Below are positions 7,868 to 17,897 of a stretch of 38,777 nt of DNA, one piece after another. Under the pieces are notes generated by a model. It was given only the letters and a program-made list of their open reading frames with translations. It had not been told where the DNA came from and searched no databases. This stretch comes from Caulobacterales bacterium. GTDB taxonomy: Bacteria > Pseudomonadota > Alphaproteobacteria > Caulobacterales > Caulobacteraceae. The stretch covers positions 1-38,777 of the forward strand of contig CANJID010000041.1 in the NCBI GenBank assembly GCA_947474395.1, given 5' to 3'. Position 1 is the first letter of the stretch. Every line of letters begins with the position of its first letter. A program made the translations under genes and the position numbers.

Positions 7868-9715
7868 ATGAACGCTTTCACCGCACTGGGGCTCAGCCCC
7901 GAAGTCGTCAAGGCCGTGCACGACGCCGGCTATGACACCCCGACTCCCATCCAGGAACAGGCCATCCCCGTCGCCCTTACAGGCCGCGACGTGCTCGGGA
8001 TCGCCCAGACCGGCACCGGCAAGACCGCCGCCTTCACCCTGCCCATGATCGACCGGCTCGCCGCCGGCCGGTCCAGGGCCCGGATGCCGCGCTCCCTGGT
8101 GCTCTGCCCGACCCGCGAGCTGGCCGACCAGGTCGCCGCCGCCTTCGACAAATACGCCAAGGGCCACAAGCTCAACTGGGCCCTGCTGATCGGCGGGGTC
8201 TCCTTCGACGAGCAGGTCAAGAAGCTCGATCGCGGCGTGGACGTGCTGATCGCCACCCCGGGACGCCTGCTCGACCTGTTCGAGCGCGGGCGCCTTCTGC
8301 TCACCGGCGTGCAGATCATGGTGGTCGATGAGGCCGACCGCATGCTCGACATGGGTTTCATTCCCGACATCGAGCGCATCTTCAAACTGACCCCGCCGAA
8401 CCGCCAGACCCTGTTCTTCTCGGCCACCATGCCGCCGGAGATCACCCGGCTGACCACCCAGTTCCTCAAGGATCCGACCCGGATCGAGGCGACGCGGCCG
8501 GCCATGACCGCCGACACCATCGACCAGTACCTGGCGCGCATTCCCTCGGCCGATCCGGCCGCCAAGCGGACCGCCCTGCGCGCCCTGGCCGAACGGGCCG
8601 ACGTGAAGAACGCCATCGTCTTCTGCAACCGCAAGTCCGAGGTGGACATCGTCGCCAAGTCCCTGCGCAAGCACGGCTTCGACGCCTCCCCCATCCACGG
8701 CGACCTCGACCAGTCGACGCGCACGCGCACCCTGGAGAGCTTCCGCAAGGGCGAGCTGAAATTCCTGGTGGCCTCCGACGTCGCCGCGCGGGGGCTCGAC
8801 ATCCCCGCGGTGAGCCACATCTTCAACTACGACGTCCCGCACCACGCCGAGGACTATGTGCACCGGATCGGCCGCACCGGCCGGGCGGGGCTCAAGGGCC
8901 AGGCCTTCACCATCATCACCCCCGCCGACGCCCGCAGCCTGGATAAGGTGCTCAAGCTCACCAAGAAGGCGCCGGACGAGGTCGTCCTCGACATCGACTG
9001 GTCGCAGGTGCGCGAAGGCGGCGGCGATCGCAGCCGCGAGCGCTCGCGCCGCCCCCCCTCCAGCCGTGGCGAGCACCGCGAACGCCCCCGCGCCGACCAC
9101 GGCCAGCGCGCCTCCATGGAGCCCGTGGCCCCTGGACCCGCCGTCCCGGTCGAAGCCAGGGCGGAAACACGGCCTGAGCCGGCCCCGGTGGAGCCCGTCG
9201 TCCACGCCGTGGTCGAAACCTCCTCGCCTCCGGCCCGCGACTCCGAACCCCGCAATCGCGGCCGGAGCCGGGGTCGTGGCCGGGATCGCGACCGCGCCGA
9301 GCGTCCGGCGGAAGAGCCCGCCGCCACCGTCGAGGCCCAGGAACGGCCCCAGCGCGAACCTCGTGAGGCACGGGAACAGCGCGAACCTCGTGAGGCACGG
9401 GAACAGCGCGAACCTCGTGAGGCACGGGAACAGCGCGAACCTCGTGAGGCACGGGAACAGCGCGAACCTCGCGAAGCCCGAGGACAGCGCGAACCTCGCG
9501 AGCCCCGCGAACCTCGCGGCGCCCGCGAAGCCGAAGCGCCTCGCGCCGCCGCCCCCGCCGAGGCCCCCCTGGAGCACGGCGACGCCCGTCCCGACCGCTC
9601 CCGCGGCGGGGTCAAGGCCCCGCAAGGCTATGGCGAGCGCGAGGACTCCAACCGGGTGGTCGGTTTCGGCTCAGACGTCCCGGCCTTCCTGCGCACCATT
9701 CCGGGCGGCCGCTGA
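7868..9715 (+). CDS. rhlE: DEAD-box RNA helicase, RhlE type, with long Arg/Glu-rich tail
   Basis: This is an ATP-dependent RNA helicase of 615 residues. The core has a Q motif in the first 40 residues, Walker A AQTGTGKT (46), PTRELA, DEAD (154-157), SAT (about 186), ARGLDIP and HRIGRTGRAG. Residues from about 385 form a disordered, basic and Pro/Glu-rich tail. It contains an in-frame 27-bp tandem repeat coding for QREPREARE (about 495-548). RhlE proteins act in ribosome assembly, mRNA turnover and cold growth; Caulobacter RhlE is known from cold adaptation. It is followed by a hairpin and then the diguanylate cyclase gene. The tail length is likely variable between strains. Confidence 0.95.
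   Translation: MNAFTALGLSPEVVKAVHDAGYDTPTPIQEQAIPVALTGRDVLGIAQTGTGKTAAFTLPMIDRLAAGRSRARMPRSLVLCPTRELADQVAAAFDKYAKGHKLNWALLIGGVSFDEQVKKLDRGVDVLIATPGRLLDLFERGRLLLTGVQIMVVDEADRMLDMGFIPDIERIFKLTPPNRQTLFFSATMPPEITRLTTQFLKDPTRIEATRPAMTADTIDQYLARIPSADPAAKRTALRALAERADVKNAIVFCNRKSEVDIVAKSLRKHGFDASPIHGDLDQSTRTRTLESFRKGELKFLVASDVAARGLDIPAVSHIFNYDVPHHAEDYVHRIGRTGRAGLKGQAFTIITPADARSLDKVLKLTKKAPDEVVLDIDWSQVREGGGDRSRERSRRPPSSRGEHRERPRADHGQRASMEPVAPGPAVPVEARAETRPEPAPVEPVVHAVVETSSPPARDSEPRNRGRSRGRGRDRDRAERPAEEPAATVEAQERPQREPREAREQREPREAREQREPREAREQREPREAREQREPREARGQREPREPREPRGAREAEAPRAAAPAEAPLEHGDARPDRSRGGVKAPQGYGEREDSNRVVGFGSDVPAFLRTIPGGR
9350..9511 (+). repeat. 27-bp tandem repeat inside rhlE, six units
   Basis: Four identical 27-bp units (9350-9376, 9377-9403, 9404-9430, 9431-9457) are followed by two diverged units (9458-9484 and 9485-9511). 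Each encodes nine residues, QREPREARE, so copy-number change keeps the frame. Confidence 0.97.
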
Positions 9716-9716
9716 C

Positions 9717-9732
9717 CTTCGGTTTTCCGAAG
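9717..9732 (+). terminator. Short hairpin after rhlE
   Basis: CTTCGG (9717-9722) and CCGAAG (9727-9732) form a perfect 6-bp stem with a TTTT loop, starting two bases after the rhlE stop. There is no following T-run, so it may act weakly or protect the mRNA end. Confidence 0.45.
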
Positions 9733-9835
9733 CGTAGCAACGGATTTTCCGCCGCGGCCTTAACCCCGCGTTTCAGGCTTTGGGCCTAGGCTCCCCGCAT
9801 CGTTGCTCTGATACGGTCGGGGGACCGGGAAACAT

Positions 9836-10882
9836 ATGGCTGGTGAAGTCGAGATGTCCGTCCGTGGCCCCGAGGCCTATGCGACGGCGCGGCGTGCCAT
9901 CGAGGAGATGGAACGCCTCCAGATTTGGCCCACCCCGCTCAACTACGAGCTCTGGATTCACTGCGTCGCCGAGCCCGAGGGGGAACTGGCCCAGGAGATC
10001 GAGCGCCTGATCGCCGAGGGCTCGGTCATCACCGAGGCCGTCAGCGAGTCCCTGGCGGCCCACTACCTGCCCAAGAACCGCCTGACCGAAGAGATCCGGG
10101 ACACCGGCGACCAGTTGAACCGGCAGTTGGAACAGGTCTCCAAGGCCATCGACGCGGCGCAGAAGTCATCCATCGCCTACGGCAAGACCCTGGCCGGCGC
10201 CGCCCAGGACCTGACCGAGGAGCAGGCGCCGCCCGCCCTGAAGCGCATGGTGGACGGCCTGGCCGCCGCCACCCGCCGGGTGCAGAAGGAAAACACCACC
10301 CTGGAGGCGCGCCTCAGCGACTCCACCAACGAGGTCCGGCGCCTGCGCGAGCACCTGGAGCAGGTGCGCCGGGACGCCATGACCGACGGCCTGACGAACC
10401 TCGCCAACCGCAAGGCCTTCGACGAGCACCTGGCCAGCCTGTGCGCCGATCCCAATGCGCTCCTGTCCCTGGCTGTGCTCGATATCGACCATTTCAAGCG
10501 CTTCAACGACACCTGGGGCCACCAGACCGGGGACCAGGTGCTGCGCTACGTCGCCAGCGTGATCGGCCGCGTGGGCTCTGCGCCGCGCCTGTCCGCCCGC
10601 TACGGCGGCGAGGAGTTCGCGGTGCTGTTCCCGGGCGAGACCGCCGGCCAGGTGCACGCCGTGCTGGAAGAGGTGCGGGTCGAGATCGGCTCGCGCACCC
10701 TCAAGCGCCGCTCCACCAACCAGGACCTCGGCGCGGTCACCCTCTCGGCCGGCATCGCCCAGCGCGGCTCCGGCGAAGGCATCGGCGCCCTGATCGAACG
10801 CGCCGACGCGGCCCTCTACGATTCCAAGCGCGCGGGCCGCAACCGCATCACCAACGCCGAAAGCCTGCAGCCGGCGGCGTAG
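9836..10882 (+). CDS. dgcB: Diguanylate cyclase (GGEEF), probable DgcB
   Basis: This 348-residue soluble protein makes cyclic di-GMP from GTP. The N-terminal half is helical and rich in Glu/Gln, with likely coiled coil (about 80-180). The C-terminal GGDEF domain (about 180-340) has MTDGLTNLANRKAFDEHL, then LDIDHFKRFNDTWGH and an active-site signature GGEEF. The inhibitory RxxD site is absent: the position upstream of GGEEF reads SAPR. No sensor domain or membrane segment is visible. Naming rests on the coiled-coil plus GGEEF build, size and proximity to rhlE; I recall Caulobacter rhlE and dgcB being near neighbours. DgcB there promotes surface attachment. The enzyme class is secure, the ortholog assignment less so. 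Confidence 0.85.
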   Translation: MAGEVEMSVRGPEAYATARRAIEEMERLQIWPTPLNYELWIHCVAEPEGELAQEIERLIAEGSVITEAVSESLAAHYLPKNRLTEEIRDTGDQLNRQLEQVSKAIDAAQKSSIAYGKTLAGAAQDLTEEQAPPALKRMVDGLAAATRRVQKENTTLEARLSDSTNEVRRLREHLEQVRRDAMTDGLTNLANRKAFDEHLASLCADPNALLSLAVLDIDHFKRFNDTWGHQTGDQVLRYVASVIGRVGSAPRLSARYGGEEFAVLFPGETAGQVHAVLEEVRVEIGSRTLKRRSTNQDLGAVTLSAGIAQRGSGEGIGALIERADAALYDSKRAGRNRITNAESLQPAA

Positions 10883-10896
10883 GTCCACAAAAAATC

Positions 10897-10928
10897 CCCG
10901 CTCATCCCGGCGAAAGCCGGGACCCAGG
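10897..10928 (+). repeat. Palindromic dispersed repeat (REP-like), copy 1, left of the GIY-YIG gene
   Basis: This 32-bp element has a core CCCGGC-GAAA-GCCGGG, a hairpin with a GNRA loop, followed by an ACCCAGG tail. Its exact inverted copy is at 11269-11300. It begins 14 bases after the dgcB stop and ends six bases before the stop codon of the GIY-YIG gene. Confidence 0.95.
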
Positions 10929-10933
10929 CTTTT

Positions 10934-11257
10934 TTAGTTGGGCTGCCACTTGGACCAGTCCTTGGCAGGGTCCGAAAACCAATCCTCAAAAAGATCACGC
11001 CAACTCGGATTGGCGCGTTCGATCATTTCCATCTTCCAAGCCCGCTTCCACTCTTTGATCCGGCGTTCGCGAATGAACGCCGCTTCGCGGGTGGCGTGCT
11101 CTTCGTACCAGACCAGCTTGTCCACGCCGTATTTCGCCGTGAAGCCGTCGAAACGCTTATGCTTGTGCTCGGCGCTCCGGTTTTGGATGTCATCCGTCGA
11201 GCCGGTGTAGAGCGTCCCGTTCCGACCGCTGGCGAGGATGTAGGTGTAGAATGCCAT
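10934..11257 (-). CDS. Small GIY-YIG nuclease family protein
   Basis: A 107-residue single-domain protein of the small GIY-YIG (URI/YhbQ-like, COG2827 type) endonuclease family. The GIY and YIG strands appear as FYTYIL (3-8) and LYTGST; the catalytic-type Arg lies in NRSAEHK, and the metal-ligand Glu in REAAFIRERRIKEWKR. ATG 11257 is chosen over an upstream TTG at 11260. No Shine-Dalgarno is seen; the region before it belongs to the flanking repeat. The gene sits between perfect 32-bp inverted repeats (10897-10928 and 11269-11300) in what would otherwise be the dgcB/dnaE convergent gap. Function is unknown; nicking or moving the flanking palindrome is a hypothesis. Confidence 0.92.
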   Translation of the reverse strand: MAFYTYILASGRNGTLYTGSTDDIQNRSAEHKHKRFDGFTAKYGVDKLVWYEEHATREAAFIRERRIKEWKRAWKMEMIERANPSWRDLFEDWFSDPAKDWSKWQPN

Positions 11258-11268
11258 CAAACAAAAAA

Positions 11269-11300
11269 CCTGGGTCCCGGCTTTCGCCGGGATGAGCGGG
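11269..11300 (-). repeat. Palindromic dispersed repeat (REP-like), copy 2, right of the GIY-YIG gene
   Basis: This is the exact reverse complement of 10897-10928 over 32 bp. Read on the minus strand it follows the dnaE stop by 10 bases, forms a CCCGGC/GCCGGG stem with a GAAA loop and is followed by ACCCAGG and a run of six T. It could thus also end dnaE transcription. Confidence 0.95.
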
Positions 11301-11310
11301 TTTTAGAGAG

Positions 11311-14739
<3,429 letters not shown>

Positions 14740-14768
14740 GGCGCTCCTTCATCGGGTCAAGCGAATCG

Positions 14769-14858
14769 CTAGGCGACCAGATGAGCCGCCGCGCACACCA
14801 TCCAAACGAAGCTCACCACCGACGCAAGCGCCAAGGAGTCACGCGCCAACCGAACCAT
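14769..14858 (-). CDS. sidA: SidA-like SOS-induced cell division inhibitor (29 residues)
   Basis: Translation gives a 29-residue peptide: MVRLARDSLALAS, then VVSFVWMVCAAAH, then LVA and TAG. A short basic N-terminus precedes one transmembrane helix (about 9-27). GGGAGGG lies five bases before the ATG. Caulobacter SidA is a 29-residue inner-membrane protein made under LexA control that blocks division at the FtsW/FtsN stage; identical length, topology, an SOS-like promoter and position upstream of dnaE support orthology. dnaE follows after 29 bp on the same strand. Standard gene callers miss ORFs this short. The assignment is from memory of the family, not from an alignment. Confidence 0.8.
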   Translation of the reverse strand: MVRLARDSLALASVVSFVWMVCAAAHLVA

Positions 14859-14887
14859 AGAACCCTCCCGAAATCCGTACCGTCTTT

Positions 14888-14919
14888 GTTCTATATTCCG
14901 GTTTTGTTCCGCTGGTCAA
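14888..14919 (-). promoter_or_regulatory. Predicted sidA-dnaE promoter with LexA-like box
   Basis: Read on the minus strand, TTGACC (14919-14914) is followed after 18 bp by TATAGA (14895-14890). Between and over them lies GAAC-N7-GAAT (14909-14895), one base from the alphaproteobacterial LexA consensus GAAC-N7-GAAC, plus another GAAC at 14891-14888. Repressor bound here would cover the polymerase site. Confidence 0.6.
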
Positions 14920-14967
14920 GTCTGGCGTGGAGGGGCACAAACGGCCGATCAACCAAGGGCCGCGAGC

Positions 14968-15672
14968 ATGATGCGCCTAGCCGCCACGCTCCTACTGTTT
15001 CTCACGGCTACCAGCGCCGAGGCGGCCGCGGTGCGCCTGGGCCCCGGCCCGCGCATCGCATCGGGCGTGGCCGCCGCCCCGCGCATCCTGGGCGGGGCGC
15101 CGCCAGCCGCGCGGACCCGCATCAACACCGCCCTCGCCCGGGCCGACGCGCGGGGGCGCAAGGCAGCGGCGGCGTGCAAGGCCGACAGCGGACCGCGGGC
15201 GAACTGGACGCGGACGGTGCGGACCACCTTCACGGGGCCCGCCTTCCTCTCGGTGCTGATCCACGACGACTATGACTGCGGCGGAGCGCATCCGGACTTC
15301 GGCGACACGGCCCTGGTGTTCGGCCTGGCCGATGGGCGGCTGGTGGACTGGGCCGGGCTGGTCCCGGCATCCCTGGAGGCCAAGGGGGCGATCGACACCG
15401 CGCCGGACGGCGCCAGGCTCGGGGTGCTGACCTCGCCGGGGCTCAAGGCGCTCTACGGCCCGTTGCAGGGGGAATGCCAGGACGTGGGCGATCTGATCGC
15501 CGGCTTCATGATCTGGCCCGACCGGGAGGCCGGCGGGCTGGTCATGGCGCCGGTCGGCCTGCCCCACGCCGTGGCGGCCTGCGGCGACGCGACGACCCTG
15601 AAGCCGGACCGGCTGACGGCCCTGGGCTTCGCGCCCTCCCTGGTTGCAGCCCTGACCGCACCGACCCCTTAA
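14968..15672 (+). CDS. Exported protein with RsiV/DUF3298-like C-terminal region
   Basis: A 234-residue protein with a clear signal peptide (residues 1-20, cleavage after AEA). Residues 75-140 carry TFTGPAFLSVLIHDDYDCGGAHPDFG and TALVFGLADGRLVDWAGLVP, which resembles the DUF3298/RsiV fold where a GGAH turn precedes a strand and then a 'leader to the lysozyme-like site'. Cys pairs at about 70/99 and in the C-terminal third (GEC, ACGD) may form periplasmic disulfides. It is divergent from sidA-dnaE, with 109 bp between starts, and is followed by a 6-bp hairpin at 15700-15717. The function is unknown and the family match is by eye. ATG 14971 is an equally good start. Confidence 0.75.
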   Translation: MMRLAATLLLFLTATSAEAAAVRLGPGPRIASGVAAAPRILGGAPPAARTRINTALARADARGRKAAAACKADSGPRANWTRTVRTTFTGPAFLSVLIHDDYDCGGAHPDFGDTALVFGLADGRLVDWAGLVPASLEAKGAIDTAPDGARLGVLTSPGLKALYGPLQGECQDVGDLIAGFMIWPDREAGGLVMAPVGLPHAVAACGDATTLKPDRLTALGFAPSLVAALTAPTP

Positions 15673-15699
15673 GGCGCAAGGAATCGCGCCGACTGGGCC

Positions 15700-15717
15700 G
15701 CCCCCGCGATTGGGGGC
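15700..15717 (+). terminator. Hairpin after the exported protein gene
   Basis: GCCCCC (15700-15705) pairs with GGGGGC (15712-15717) around a six-base loop, 27 bp after the stop at 15672. No T-run follows. It lies just before the truncated receptor frame. Confidence 0.4.
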
Positions 15718-15768
15718 CGCTTATGTCGTATCCGCGACCGACTGCGGGGCGCCGCCCAAAAGATAGTC

Positions 15769-17826
15769 ATGTTCGGCAGCGGCCACTACGAGATCACCCC
15801 CCACATCACGGCCTTCCTGCAGGGCAACTTCGCCGAGACCCAGCTCCACTCCGTCCTGGCGGCGGCGCCCGCGGTGCAGTTCTGGGGCGCGGCGGTCCCC
15901 CACGACGCGGCGCACCCGACCACGCCTGAGCTGGAATCCCTGCTGAATTCCCGCCCCACCCCGGGAGCGCCCTGGGCCCTGCAGATCACGACGGACAACA
16001 TCGTCGGGCCCCGCACCGAGGACGCCACCACCACCAGCTACCAGGTGCTGGCGGGCCTGCGCGGCGACCTCCCCAACACCGACTGGACCTGGGAAGTCTA
16101 CGGCTCGCATGGCCGGACCAACTTCCTGGGCATAAACGAGACAGGCTTCGTCTCCACCCAGCGGTGGCAGCAGATGGTGGCCCTGCCGAACTACGGCCAG
16201 AACGCCAACGTGTCCCTGCTGTCGAGCCAGCTCGCCAAATGCACGTCCGGCTTCTACGGCGCCATCTTCCAGGGCACCAAGCCGAGCGCCGACTGCATCG
16301 ACGCCATCACCATGAAGTTGCAGGCCTCGCAGCGGCTTGAGCAGAAGATCGTCGAAGCCAACATACAAGGCGGCCTGTTCAACCTGCCGGCCGGCCAGGT
16401 GCGCTTCGCCGCCGGCGCCGACTACCGCGAGGACAACTACAAGTTCATCGCCGACCCGGCGAACGAGCTCAATTCCTTCGTCGAATATCCCGTCGGCGTG
16501 TTCGGCACGTCGAGCACCAAGGGCGGCATCTCGGTCAAGGAAGTCTACGGGGAACTGCTGGTCCCGGTGTTGAAGGACCTGCCCTTCGCCAAGGTCTTCA
16601 ACCTCGAGCTCGGTATCCGCTGGTCGGATTACAGCCAGACCACCGGCAAGGGCGCGGGCGGCAGCGCCACTTACAAGGCCCTCGGAGACTATGCGGTGAC
16701 CGACTGGCTCCGCCTGCGCGGCGGCTTCCAGCGCGCCCAGCGCGCCCCGAACATCGCCGAACTGTTCCAGCCCTCCTCGCCGCTGGTGGTGGGCACGGCC
16801 TCCGGCGACCCCTGCTCCACCACCACCCCGGTGAAGTGGGGCAACAACGCCTCCAACCCGAACCGGGCGGGCACCCAGGCCCTCTGCGCGGCCCTGATCA
16901 AGAAGTTCGACCCCAACTTCGTCTACAACGGGGCGACCTTCACGGGCCTGTTCCCGTTCTTCTTCCCGATCACCATCGACCTGCAGCAGGGCCAACCCAA
17001 CCTGGTGCCGGAAACCGCCGATACCTTCACGGCCGGCGCGGTGATCCGGTCTCCGTTCCACAACGCGTGGCTCGACCGGCTGACCATTTCGGTCGACTGG
17101 TATGACATCAAGATCAAGGACGCGATCGTCTCTCTCACCAGCAACACTATCTATGAGCAATGCTTCAATGCCGACGGGGCTTCCAACCCGGGCCTGACGA
17201 TTACCGGCAACACGTTCTGCGACTACATCAACCGCGAAGTCGGAACCGGCGGCAACCGCAATGCCCGCGCGCCCTTCTTCAACTACGGCATGATCCACAC
17301 CCGGGGCGTCGACCTGCAGGTGGACTGGAGCACGCCGGTTCCGGGCGTGTGGGGCCCCGGCCTCTTCGCCCTGAACTCGGTCGTCAACTACTCGAACAAA
17401 TATGAGGTCCAGGCCACGCCGACCGGCGCCATCGTCAACTACGCCAACTCGGTCAACGGCGGGGCCAACAGCGGCAACAAGTTCAAGTACCGCATCTACA
17501 TGACCGGGACCTATTCCTCCGGTCCCGCCTCCATCGGCCTGCGCTGGAAGTATTTCCCGGCGACCAGGGACGCCTCGGCGGTCCTGAACCCCGCCACTAC
17601 CCTCCAGGGCGTGAAGACCCACCACGAGGTCGACCTGTTCGCCCGCTGGCGCCTGAGCCGGACCTACGAGTTCCGGGCGGGCATCGACAACCTGTTCGAC
17701 GCCAATCCGGAGGTCGCCAACCGCAACCTCGGCGCGACCACCTTCAACAGCGCGCAGGGGACGACCCTGCTCGACTACGACGTGCTCGGACGGCGGTTCT
17801 TCGTCGGCGTGAAGGCGCGGTTCTAA
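15769..17826 (+). CDS. TonB-dependent receptor, beta-barrel part only (5'-truncated)
   Basis: These 685 residues match the C-terminal two thirds of large (about 1000-residue) caulobacterial TonB-dependent receptors: FGSGHYEITPHITAFLQGNF, many amphipathic strands, RLRGGFQRAQRAPNIAELFQP, NLVPETADTFTAGAVIRSP and a C-terminal LGRRFFVGVKARF with terminal Phe, the outer-membrane insertion signal. The signal peptide, TonB box and plug domain are missing. Only 96 bp separate it from the previous gene, and that stretch does not encode a plug. ATG 15769 lacks a ribosome binding site, and similarity begins around it. The gene is probably a remnant of a deletion, though the barrel frame remains open. A strong terminator follows. 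Confidence 0.85.
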   Translation: MFGSGHYEITPHITAFLQGNFAETQLHSVLAAAPAVQFWGAAVPHDAAHPTTPELESLLNSRPTPGAPWALQITTDNIVGPRTEDATTTSYQVLAGLRGDLPNTDWTWEVYGSHGRTNFLGINETGFVSTQRWQQMVALPNYGQNANVSLLSSQLAKCTSGFYGAIFQGTKPSADCIDAITMKLQASQRLEQKIVEANIQGGLFNLPAGQVRFAAGADYREDNYKFIADPANELNSFVEYPVGVFGTSSTKGGISVKEVYGELLVPVLKDLPFAKVFNLELGIRWSDYSQTTGKGAGGSATYKALGDYAVTDWLRLRGGFQRAQRAPNIAELFQPSSPLVVGTASGDPCSTTTPVKWGNNASNPNRAGTQALCAALIKKFDPNFVYNGATFTGLFPFFFPITIDLQQGQPNLVPETADTFTAGAVIRSPFHNAWLDRLTISVDWYDIKIKDAIVSLTSNTIYEQCFNADGASNPGLTITGNTFCDYINREVGTGGNRNARAPFFNYGMIHTRGVDLQVDWSTPVPGVWGPGLFALNSVVNYSNKYEVQATPTGAIVNYANSVNGGANSGNKFKYRIYMTGTYSSGPASIGLRWKYFPATRDASAVLNPATTLQGVKTHHEVDLFARWRLSRTYEFRAGIDNLFDANPEVANRNLGATTFNSAQGTTLLDYDVLGRRFFVGVKARF

Positions 17827-17851
17827 TCCGTCCCCCAACGGATGTATCCTC

Positions 17852-17873
17852 GGGCGGGCCTCACGGCCCGCCC
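17852..17873 (+). terminator. Rho-independent-type terminator after the receptor
   Basis: GGGCGGGCC (17852-17860) and GGCCCGCCC (17865-17873) form a perfect 9-bp stem with a TCAC loop, followed by ATTTCTTCC. A second small hairpin, ATCCGT/ACGGAT (17826-17843), precedes it. This separates the receptor from the oxygenase gene. Confidence 0.75.
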
Positions 17874-17897
17874 ATTTCTTCCATTTCTGTTTCGGCC

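Noticed and set aside
7814..9625. Long minus-strand open frame opposite rhlE with repeated FALFPCLTR
   Set aside because: It is the mirror of the rhlE coding sequence and its tandem repeat, with no family features.
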